This document shows, one piece after another, positions 1 to 8,649 of a DNA stretch of 33,203 nt (its first letter is position 1; each line of letters begins with the position of its first letter). Below the pieces are notes generated by a model, which was not told where the DNA came from, did not search any database, and saw nothing but the letters and a program-made list of their open reading frames with translations. The DNA lies in NCBI GenBank assembly GCA_049999725.1, contig JBNGIS010038913.1, forward strand, positions 49,303 to 82,505, written 5' to 3'. The stretch comes from Haplomitrium mnioides. Its lineage: Eukaryota > Marchantiophyta > Haplomitriopsida > Calobryales. Both the position numbers and the translations under genes were made by a program.

Positions 1-1822
1 AGGAAGAGGAGAGGAGAGCCGAAAGGGGGACAGATCACCTAGCAGGCCGAGTAAGAGCATGTGAAGGTGAAAAGGCGACTTGTTGGCGACCCGGTTCAAA
101 CGAAGAGTTGATATCAGTGGGGAAACGGCGATCCATCACGAACCGTCCAACGGGAAGAAGGCTGAGCCAGAAGGGCGATATGGCGCCAATCCGGTTGGGG
201 GAAACAAAGGGCACGCCGAAAAGACGACCTATCGGTGAATCAGGTGGCAAGATGGGGCAGCCGGAAAACCTAGAGAATGCCGGTGTGATCAACGAAGGAG
301 CAAGCGCAGCCAAAAGGGGGATTCATCGTAGTTTCGACAGAACCTAGGGCGAAGCTTCGGTGGGGACCAACGGCAACATCTGACAGTTCGTCAGAGGGAC
401 TAACGGTCATAAAGGGCCTGACAGTCCCTATAACGAGGTTTCTCAACAGATAACAACGGGAGCCTCAGGCACACGCTTGGTTCTTATCTCGAGGGAAGAA
501 CGAAACGGCGACAATCGACACCGGTCTTATTCGGCGAGCAGGGGAAGTCCGCGGTTCTACGGATGACGTGGCGAGCGGAGGTTGTTCGCGGAGGCTTCAG
601 AAACGTGGCATGCTGGGAAGCAAGGAAGGACTTCCGGGGGGTCAACAACGGATGAAGGTCAGCGCGACGGTCCGCCTACCCCTTTGCAAGGCGGCGGCGG
701 ACGGCGGCCTTCGGATGACGTGGCGACTCTAGGGGCCCCGAAGCGACTTACGGGACACGCGTCACCAGGAGGATAGTTCACTGGACCTCGAGAAATTGGC
801 GGATCAACTGCGGAAGGCGTAGTTAGCGCGTCGGTCCGCCTACCCCTTTGCGGGGCGGCGGCGGACGGCGGTGCAGCGGATGACGTGGCGAGCTGAGCGT
901 AAAGTGGAATCTTTGCGGGAATCTACGGAATCTCTCCCCGCAAGGTTCCCCGTTCTTTCCGGGAGGATTACCGCTATACCCATCTTTCTTGCTCAACTGA
1001 GAAGGCACGTGGCGCGATTTCCTTTCTCGTTCCAACTGAATTACCTGACGAATGGGCCACGCGTCATTTCCTCCCACTGCGAGCTCAACGGACATAACGA
1101 CCTTCTCTTCGAATCGGGCTCGCGGGGTGGAGCGCTCGCGAGGGGAGTATATCTTGGCAGCTTTCGGATTTCTTTGGGTTGATGCACGGGCGTTTGTAGG
1201 AAGCGACAGCGACCGCAAGACAAGTGACTTGCGCATGGTAAGACAGGGGTGGAGAGTTCAGTAAGGAGACGCGTGAAGCGGGTGTACTCGCTGAAGGGGC
1301 CAGGGGGACTTGGATGTGGACTAGATGGGCGCCGAGAATCGCAGAGTGAGGAGCTCTGGATGCTCGGGCGATCTAGGGAACTCGTCCCTGTAGGTGGACC
1401 AGAGCGGAGGTGTATCGATACGCGAATCAAAGGAATTCTTGGTCTGTCGAGAACTAAGGAGGGGCTGCCAAGTGAGGAGCTTGGAGTCTCTCGGGAGGTC
1501 CTTGTGCAAGTGCATCAGCCCAGAGTGTTCGGAGGACACTCTAGTGTATTCTTCTTCAAGTGGAGCTGAGAGGGGGGCTGCGTTAGTGCCCACGCACTGC
1601 GTAGTAAGACTCGTCGAGGCTCGGGGTGGAGTGGGCTACCGGCAGCTGGTAGAACTGTCTTCCAAAGGTGGAAGTAAAAGAAACTCTCTTCTGAGCCTGA
1701 GGAAGTAAAATCAGGGCTTCTAGCGATGGAAGTAGAAAACTATCTGGAGAGGAGGGTGTGTGGGTTGCTGGGCTGCAGGTTGTAAGGCAGCGGGACTCAT
1801 AAGGGAAGTATACATAGTTAGA
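1..1822. other. GC-rich non-coding block, no gene recognised
   Basis: This stretch is visibly richer in G and C than the rest of the window. It has overlapping open frames on both strands, none of which resembles a protein I know. The frames are arginine/serine/proline rich, as expected from GC-rich DNA with few stops. It holds direct repeats (664-891), several ACGT-core motifs and short hairpins (1376-1674). It may be retrotransposon leader or LTR material, but I see no LTR ends, primer site or polypurine tract. It stops at the 10-base gap, so its linkage to the rest is not certain. Confidence 0.5.
664..891. repeat. Two 63-bp imperfect direct repeats, 165 bp apart
   Basis: Positions 664-726 and 829-891 align without gaps over 63 bases. 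Both read GGTCCGCCTACCCCTTTGC, then a GCGGCGGCGGACGGCGG core, then GGATGACGTGGCGA. They differ at only a few positions. A third, shorter copy of the end (GGATGACGTGGCGA) lies at 561-574. The spacing suggests a 165-bp tandem unit of which only part is still well conserved. Confidence 0.85.
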
Positions 1823-1832
1823 NNNNNNNNNN
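1823..1832. other. Assembly gap (10 N)
   Basis: Ten undetermined bases. The GC-rich block ends here and AT-richer sequence begins soon after, so the join may be a scaffolding decision, not contiguous sequence. Confidence 1.
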
Positions 1833-2142
1833 CAGCACGAATAAGGTAGCAGGGCCTAAACCCTTGGGTCCTAGGAATACAGAGGAAGAATCACACGAAT
1901 ATAATCTGGGTATGATGAATGTGGACCTGTGGTAGGTTGAATGATTGACTTGAGAGTGAGAGGAAGAAGAAAGAGAAAAGCACAACATGCTTGTAAGGAG
2001 AAGAAGAGTCTTTAAGGCATGAAAGTGGTAACTGGCGAGGGGCTATCTCAGAAAAGAACCTGAAAGCCCGCAATCTGTCCTCCCCTACGCTCGAAACAGG
2101 GCCTGAAGAGGTTAATGACCGAAACAAGGGAGCGACAGGATG
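1833..2142. other. Unassigned sequence that truncates Copia-1
   Basis: About 310 bases between the gap and the point where recognisable RNase H coding sequence of Copia-1 begins on the minus strand. I see no LTR end, polypurine tract or coding similarity. The open frames here are continuations out of the RNase H frame or chance frames. The expected RNase H C-terminus and 3' LTR of Copia-1 are absent, so this is foreign sequence joined by deletion, insertion or misassembly. Confidence 0.5.
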
Positions 2143-2290
2143 TAGAGCCATATAGGAATACATATCCAATTTGGGATTTAGCATCATTAGGATCCGAAAG
2201 GTATCCTGCATCCGTATAACTGGTTAGGATTTGATCATTGTGATTCAGGAAATAAAGTCCCATGTTAGTGGTTCTTTGCAAATATCTGAA
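2143..2290 (-). pseudogene. Copia-1 RNase H remnant
   Basis: Minus-strand frame with the start of a copia RNase H: a T-x-MGLYFL stretch, then YTDAGYLSDPNDAKSQIGYVF, which holds the first catalytic Asp. After the next few residues (YGSTS) similarity stops abruptly. The remaining catalytic acidic residues and the C-terminus are absent. Element B has the same domain complete (YADAEYLSDPDDAKSQTGYVF), so this is a truncation and not a divergent end. Confidence 0.85.
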
Positions 2291-3599
2291 TACTCATTTG
2301 ATACCATTCCAATGCCTAATAGTAGGTTGTGAACTATGTCTGGCTAGCAGGTTCACGGCAAAGTAAATATTTGGTCAAGTTTGATTTGCCAAGAACATAA
2401 GAGCTCTTATAACAGAGAGATATGGTATCTCATATCCTAGGATAGGCTCTATGTCTTTTCTTTTACGGAATAAATCTTTGTCTCTATCTAGTGTTCTAAT
2501 CTCCATAGGAGATATTGCCGGATGAGATTTATCTATATTAAATTGTTTTAGAACTTTCTTAGTATAAGTACTCTGATGGAATAATATGGCATTGTTAAGA
2601 TACTCAAACTATAGTCCTAAGCAATAGGCTATCTTACCAATATCCCTCATATCAAAAATTTTCTTAAACATAGATATAGTCTACTCAATTGGGATTGGTG
2701 ACCAAATAAGTTTATATCATCAATATAAATTGCAACAATAATAAATTAATTATTGACACGTTTGATGAATAAACTTGGTGCAATGTCATCATAGTGAGAA
2801 CCCATGGCTATCATCTCCTCTTTAAATCTCTTATACCATATACAACCACATTGCTTAAGTCCATAAATAGATCTCATGATCTGGACAACATATCCATCCC
2901 TTGTGAGAGGCATGGATTGATGCATATGGGGACAAATGGTCCAATCTATCTAATCTGGATCTCATGGACTAAAGGTCCAAGCCCAGTACTCCCTCTCTTA
3001 GGCTTTATATTGGTCATTGGTAATGAGGTAGATGGGTCACTAGTCAGTTTTTTCTTAGAGACATTCTCCCCCTAAATATGATATATATTCCTAGCAATAA
3101 GCTCTAGGGGAGCTTTCATATAGATCTGGGTATCTAACAACCCATATAAGTATGTTGTCACCACATCTAACTGATGTATTATGAGCTCATGTCTTAGAAA
3201 AAAACCTACTAGGAACTGGTATGTCATATCATCCATAACTGGGGCATATGTCAGATCATAGTCTCTCCCATGTATTTGTGTATAGCCCTTGGCTACAAGG
3301 CGTGTCTTATATCTAACAATTTTGCCTTTTTCATTTCGTTTTTTCACGAAAATCCACCTATATCCAATTAAGTGGGTGTTAGAGGGTATGAAGACTAAAG
3401 GTCCAAATTCTTTCCTCTTTATTATAGAATCCAATTTGAAATTCATCGCCTTTTCACATTCAATCCAATCAAGACTGTCCATAGTTTCTTTAACAGACTG
3501 TAGATCAGGGGGTACATCGGATATAGTCTGTGAAATCATGAATGCAAAATTATCATCCATATTAACACTCTCTCTTTGCCATAATATCCCAGTGTCCAA
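2291..3599 (-). pseudogene. Copia-1 reverse transcriptase, frameshifted
   Basis: The N-terminal RT half is open from 3599 to 3072. It contains DWIECEKAMNFKLDSI, the fingers segment WIFVKKRNEKGK...KTRLVAKGYTQ and GRDYDLTYAPVMD, and ends in the QIYMKAP segment. After an insertion (about 2890-3075) a different frame resumes with SIYGLKQ and an active-site core reading IYIDD, where YVDD is usual. Downstream the frame is interrupted by stops. It would have copied the element RNA into cDNA in the virus-like particle. It is inactive as written because of at least one frameshift and several stops. Confidence 0.85.
2890..3075 (-). repeat. Short GP-x-V insertion in Copia-1 RT
   Basis: Between the QIYMKAP segment and the SIYGLKQ segment of the RT, where related elements normally have only about 20 residues, there is a longer insert. 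On the minus strand it contains two units resembling those expanded in element B: GGACCTTTAGTCC (GPLV) near 2968-2982 and a diverged GGACCATTTGTCC (GPFV) near 2932-2946. It is preceded by GEN, matching GEK at the same place in B. This is the unexpanded form of the B insertion. Confidence 0.7.
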
Positions 3600-3956
3600 A
3601 TAGTGGATTGAAATTTCTTCATTATCCGAGATCTCTAAAAGACAGGTAGTAGGTTGAGATGGAAGTATAATAGATTATGATGGTGGTATAGGCATATCAT
3701 TTGAGAATGTAGTCCTCTTTGTTGAAATTCTTTGCCTTGGTTGAGAGTCTTTCGAGCCTAAAGGGCATCCTCTCTTTTGCCTTGGTAATTGATCACTTGC
3801 TATTATAATAGTGTCTTGAATTCTTGTAGTCACATTTACAGCAGGAATATGTGATCGTATTACCTTTGCAATCTCATTAAATGAGTCACACAATTGTTCA
3901 ATAGTTTTAGTCAAGTGAAGAAGTCTCTTGACTTCATTCTCACACTACCTTGTTCT
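3600..3956 (-). pseudogene. Copia-1 linker between integrase and RT
   Basis: Minus-strand frame 3914-3675 carries SHIPAVN and then RQKRGCPLGSKDSQPRQ. The G-x-P-L-G-SK motif is the basic linker that copia polyproteins carry between integrase and RT; B has KRGRPLGSKNKPK at the same place. Stops separate it from the integrase and RT frames. It has no enzymatic role of its own. Confidence 0.75.
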
Positions 3957-4910
3957 CTAACTGATCCATAAAGTGGATATTTTCTCCCATTCTAACTTTT
4001 TCAGTAATGAAGAATTTTTATCTTCAAATAATGATGGGAATATATCCTCAAAGAAGTGGCAATCTGCAAATCTGGCTTGAAATACATTTGATGTGGATGG
4101 TTCTAGATATCGTATGATTAATGAGGATTCGTATCCCATATAGATGCCCTTCTGTCCTTGAAGACCCATCTTAGTCATTTTTTGTCTTATAATCGGAACA
4201 AAGACTTGACAACCAAAAATACATAGGTGAGATAGATCGGGAATAGTCCCATAGGCAAGCTGGTGAGGTGTCAAAGTATTAAATGCTGATGGCCTGAATG
4301 TTAATAATGAGGCAACATGTAATATACCGTGGCCCCATGCAAAAAACGGTAATTTGGTCTGCATGAGCATAGGCCAAGCTATCATTTGTATGTTGCGAAT
4401 AAATCTTTTGGCTATGCCATTTTGAAAATTGTCTTGAGCCACAGAGTATTGTGTATCTATACTCGTGGTCATGCAAAATTCATCAAAAGTCTTTGATGTA
4501 AACTCCCTTGCATTGTCAACCCGTAGGACTCTTACTAGATTTTTTTTGGAAATTGAGCTTTCAATTTCAGAGTATGTGCCAGGATCCTAGGAAAAACTAA
4601 ATTTTGGGTAGAGAGTAACGAGACTTGTGACCATTTTGATGACACGTAGATAATAACCAAGAAGTACCGAAAAGGTCCACTTGGTGGGTCTAAGGCCACA
4701 TACATCTGCATGTAGTCTCTCAAGGAATCTATGTATATCCATCATAGTCTTGGATATTGCTGGTCGTAGGGCTAGCTTACCTCGAGAACATTCAATGCAC
4801 TGTTTATTGATCATATGTGGTTTAATGCTAGGAAGAATAGATCTGGACACTTTAAAAATATTTTGAAACATATTTGTGCCAGGATGTCCTAAGCGTTTAT
4901 GCCATAATAT
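3957..4910 (-). pseudogene. Copia-1 GAG-pre-integrase and integrase, broken
   Basis: The minus strand reads WHKRLGHPGTNMFQ and CIECSRGK (HHCC zinc-binding region) near 4910-4780, then LHADV with the first Asp of the DDE core. A frameshift follows: the continuation PPSGPFRYFLV...SSKWSQVSLLST is in the frame of 4723-4535. The second Asp (RVDNAREF) is near 4520, and the third motif reads QNGIAKRF near 4430, so the catalytic Glu is Lys. The C-terminal part, with LRIFGCQVFVP-like and IIRYLEPSTSNVF segments, is open to 3957. Integrase would have inserted the cDNA into host DNA; this copy cannot. Confidence 0.85.
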
Positions 4911-5435
4911 GTTGTGATCAATTTGTTTTGCATCAAGTAAGAAACTTTGAATTTGCGTTACATAAAACCCAAGGGGATACACAAAAAATGTTTCTTTTAT
5001 TTCAGATCTTTCAGGAGTGTTTTGTAAAATATATAACACCTCTTGATATTTACAAGTGCTAATGTGTATATGGAATCCATTATCTCTTATATCTTTAAAA
5101 CTAATGAGATTCCTGGTAGCACTTAGTGCATATATAGTAGATCTGATATGTAGTGTAGTTTCTCTTAGCATAGTGATAACAAGAGGTCCATGTCCTTCTT
5201 CTATTTGGTTACTACCCATAATTGTTGTCACATTCCGACTTGAGGGCATAATATTTGTAAAGAAGGATATGCACTTTAAGATAGTGTGAGTGTTGCCACT
5301 ATCAATTATACATGCATTAATGTTATCCAATTTAGGAACTGTAGATATACACTGTAACATATGATTTTCTGGAATAGCCAGATCATCATCCTTATCAACA
5401 TAATCACTGAGTGCATCTGTTTGTTCCATGAACAC
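4911..5435 (-). pseudogene. Copia-1 protease region
   Basis: Minus-strand frame starting at 5435. The aspartic protease motif reads CIIDSGNTHTILK (codons near 5310-5275), followed by the usual ATRNLISFKDIRDNGFHIH segment near 5100. The DSG active site is intact. The frame runs on without a stop into the pre-integrase domain, so this is the best-preserved part of Copia-1. It would have cleaved the gag-pol polyprotein. Element B has a clear homologue in the same relative place. Confidence 0.85.
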
Positions 5436-6376
5436 TCCATGATTCTCTGTAATATTCTATTTACTCTGGTATTTTGCATATAGTGCAATCAGATGTGTTG
5501 GGATTATGCACATTTTATGAATATGGCCCATGGTACCATATCTCGTACATATTGTTGAGCCTCTTGTATTACTTGTAGATGGCATATTTCTTCCTCTGTT
5601 TTGAGGTCTACCACCTCTCTGTCATATTGGAAAGGATTTTCCTGCAGAGCTCCTACCTTTGCCTCTCCCTTTGAATTGAGTATTATGTATTCTAGTCATT
5701 GGAGCTTTTCCTATATTTGAGGCTTGCCTATTGGAACCAAATTTGGTTCTTTGTCTTGGCTTTTCTCTTTTATCCACTAGTTTATTGTAATGCACTTTAG
5801 GTGGTTGAGATATTGGCAGAGTTCCAGGAGGTTTGGTCTTAGAATTTTTCATAAGTAAATCCTAGTGTTTTTTTTGCCAATAGTACATATGCCATTAACT
5901 CAGAATATCTTTTGAAGTTCATATTTTTGTATTGTGTAGATATGATCATATTGGTAGGATGAAAAGCTGACAATGTTTGGTCAATTTGTTCCTCTTCTGA
6001 AACAGAATGTCCAGAGAGAGTTAATTGACTTATAATTCTGAAAAGTTCATTGCTATATTTGGATATTGTTGTAAAATCCTGAACTCTTAGATTTACCCAA
6101 TTATGCATTGTTTTTGGCAGATGGATTGTCTTAGTATGGTCAAAACGCTCACAAAAATCTGGGATTACTCTTATTTAAGTATTGCAATTTCAAAGGATCA
6201 GATAGATGGTGTCTAATAAACACCAGTGCTTGTGCTTTCTACTGAGCATTGATATCCTCATCAGTGAAAATAGTTGTTTCCAAACATTTGGAAACAATAT
6301 GAGCTACAACATCAAGTGACCAAGAGAGGTAGTTTTCTCTTTCTATGGTCAAGCTCTTAAAACTTAACTTTTCCAT
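5436..6376 (-). pseudogene. Copia-1 gag, frameshifted
   Basis: I place the start at the ATG at 6376-6374 because the following residues (NYLSWSLDVVAH) align with the N-terminus of B gag (NYQSWSLDI). Stops and frame changes follow. LKLQYLNKSNPRFL, NWVNLRVQDF and SVSEEEQIDQTLSAF all have counterparts in B. The C-terminal part is RG/K rich. Near 5545-5500 the CCHC zinc knuckle reads C-TR-Y-GTMG-H-IHKM-C, so the second Cys is Tyr. Gag forms the virus-like particle and binds the element RNA. This copy is broken by at least two frameshifts and by in-frame stops. Confidence 0.8.
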
Positions 6377-6489
6377 CCCTTAGAATGCTGATATGAACAA
6401 AGTTGAAGAAATAGAAAACATATTTCTTAAAGGATTTTGTATATTTGGGAACTAAAAGAGTTATGATTAACAAATGACAAAATGCTTTT
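6377..6489 (-). other. Copia-1 leader, gag-proximal part, ending in the element A target site
   Basis: Non-coding bases between the Copia-1 gag start and the element A insertion. The last five bases (6485-6489, CTTTT) are repeated at 17952-17956 directly after element A. They are therefore the target-site duplication, and they show that the leader was once continuous with 17957 onward. Confidence 0.8.
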
Positions 6490-6692
6490 TGTTGTAATAT
6501 AGTCTAAACCCTAGTTACCTAGCCACCTAGCTACCTAGTTATCTATACTATAGTTAAGTTAAGAGGTAGTTAGGATTACCTCTATTTGAACATGCCCCTT
6601 TGTATCTTCTATCATATATGACAATAATAAGATACATGCATGGAGGAGGAAGTTGGAGAAAAAGAGCTAATGGTTGCCTACATTTCACAACA
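6490..6692 (+). repeat. Element A 5' LTR
   Basis: 203 bp, from TGTTGTAATATAG to CACAACA. It matches 17712-17951 almost base for base, apart from two missing 17-bp units and about four substitutions. It contains AAACCCTAG (similar to the plant telo-box) and one copy of the CCCTAGTTACCTAGCCA unit. The preceding CTTTT is the target duplication. Confidence 0.95.
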
Positions 6693-6705
6693 CGTTATCA
6701 GCACG
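6693..6705 (+). other. Element A primer-binding site
   Basis: CGTTATCAGCACG begins directly after the 5' LTR, where minus-strand DNA synthesis is primed. TTATCAGCAC also follows the LTRs of B and Copia-1. It is not the usual TGGTATCAGAGC complementary to the tRNA-iMet 3' end. From memory it is the complement of the anticodon arm of plant tRNA-Ile(AAU), with C opposite the wobble position. Confidence 0.8.
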
Positions 6706-7839
6706 CTCTTGATATTTTTTAGAAATTTTTTATATACTTAGAGTATGGAAATTAGAAAGAAAGAGAAATTTCTAGCAGGTTACTTTTTTATGGTGAAAAC
6801 TTACACAAGGAGCATGAATTGACTAAGGCTTGCGTTTATTATCTCCTTTTGATTTTGATTATGGAAAGATTCTCGACGCTATATTTGCTCCTATTAAAGA
6901 GCATTTCTAGAGCAATGAAGGGACTGAACTTTCTTTGACTGGAATGTCAATGACATAGTCGGTGCTTTATCGGATTTGTCGAAATTAAGACAAACATAGC
7001 AGCACGAGCGCATCTCTATGCAATATTTCTATGGATTATTGTTGACAAGAGCAATCTTATCAAGAAAAGGATGCATTGGCACTGTATCAGCGCATGCAAG
7101 TAGAAGGAGTGAATCCAATAAATCTATGAATTTTTGCAAGTGGAAGAAGAAGAGCTACTCGATTGCTGTGAGAAAGTTGTGCGATAGTCAGAGCATTTGC
7201 AAGGTGGACAATTCTCCAAGAGCTTTTGGAGCCTCTCCACAGAACGCATTGTTGTTGAGATCTAATGACTCGATGCGACTCCAGCCTCCCTGGAAAGTAT
7301 GCCTTGGAAGAAATTGCCCGAGAGATTGATCACTCTAAGAAACGATAACATTTTCAAGCACAACGATTATGGCGGTCGAATCTGAGCAGTTACTACACGT
7401 TGAATTCCTTGGGAGATATTTTGAAGGCGATCTTGCGTCAGTATCAAAATTTGCTTATTAGGAAGCTCAGACAAGCATGAGCGGGACAACTGAGAATTTT
7501 TCCGAAAGAAGATTGGGTGCTGGTCGTCGCTGCTATGGATATTTTCATTCTACCATCTACTGGTGTTCATTGCAGTTTTCTCTCATGAAGGATTTAGTTG
7601 GCTGGATTCAGAAAGTATTTTTACCTGATTCCTGGAAAGCAGCCTCTTGGATCGAAGAGGATTTTTGTACAGACATGAAATATTTGAAGTTGAATGTACA
7701 AAAGAATCAACGGATTTTGCCTTGAAAAATCTGGGAGTTGAAGCTTGTTGCGCGAAGAATGATCGTTGACAGCAACAAATGTTTTTACAAAAAATTTTGG
7801 AGGGATTCACGCGGCTTTGACGAACTGTGAACAAAATTT
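6706..7839 (+). other. Element A internal region, left part, no gene recognised
   Basis: About 1.1 kb with two short plus-strand open frames (7018-7329, 103 residues; 7477-7725, 82 residues). Neither contains a motif of gag, protease, integrase, RT or RNase H, nor a domain I know. Base composition is mixed and no tandem repeats stand out. I read it as leader or captured non-coding sequence of a non-autonomous element. Confidence 0.5.
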
Positions 7840-8170
7840 CTGAAAGTTCAAAAAATTAAAAATCTTCAAAATTCGACTATATTTTCCAAAACTACTCTAG
7901 CTTGGAGGGGAAACTGCCCCTGTTTCCAATTGATCTATTTATTTCTATAACTAACTATCCTAACCCTCAAAGTAAGTGGGAACACGAGCCCGTCAATAGT
8001 AACCATTGAAAGTTATGAAGCAAAAGGTCTATATATACGTTAACAACATCACAGCCCTCAACTTATGGGATTGAGGGAACTCTTGAGAGAGCTCAGGGGA
8101 ATGAGCTTGATACCGAACCTCCACGAAGCACAAAAACTATTCCGAACCTAAATTTTCTCAAAGCAAAAAC
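7840..8170 (+). repeat. LTR-like promoter module, related to 19060-19620
   Basis: In order, the plus strand has a TTCAAAAAA-rich stretch, GGAGGGGAAACTGCCCCTG (a hairpin with AGGGG/CCCCT stem), a TATA-like TCTATATATACG near 8030, CTTATGGGATTGAG, and CGAACCTCCAC. The same order occurs on the minus strand at about 19620-19060 (GGAGGGGAAGCTGCCCCTA, CTTTTTATACATG, CTTATGGGACTAAA, CGAACCTCCAC). Two diverged copies of one LTR or promoter module is the simplest reading. I cannot find the LTR ends. Confidence 0.45.
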
Positions 8171-8649
8171 AGAGCAGATCTTTAAATTCAATTTTCTCAG
8201 CCAAATCCTTCAATTCGAAAGCTGGAATGGAGTTCTTGACCCCTGGCAATCTGTTTTACATCAGAAAAGGCATGTTTTGGTCAAGAATCAACTGAGAAAA
8301 GCCAATTTCAAATCTGGGTTCAGAAAAAATGACATTTCCATAGCCCAGATCAGAAAATATGTTTTTCTGAGTCAATTTCGAATATTTTTATATGATTCAA
8401 AAGCTGAAACCAGATAGTCTAGCCCCTAAATTCTGTTCTACAATAACAACTATCTAATTTGATGAAGAATCAAGGCAGCATGAGCATAATTGCATTGCTG
8501 GTTGCTGAAGTCAATTTTTTTTGAAACTGAATGATTTTCCAATGAATTCTATAAGCTAAATTTCTCAACTCTATCAATACCCACATTTTTCTATTTCATA
8601 AACAGCTCCTCTGCTGTAATCAATCTTCAGACTTAACACAAATTACACA
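8171..8649 (+). other. Element A internal region, no gene recognised
   Basis: AT-rich, adenine-rich stretch with repeated CAGAAAA and CAATTTC-like words but no open frame of note and no protein similarity. It resembles non-coding LTR or UTR sequence of plant copia elements. Confidence 0.4.

Noticed and set aside
823-1430. Overlapping 100-137 residue frames on both strands in the GC-rich block
   Set aside because: They overlap on opposite strands, show no domain, and long frames are expected where stop codons are rare.
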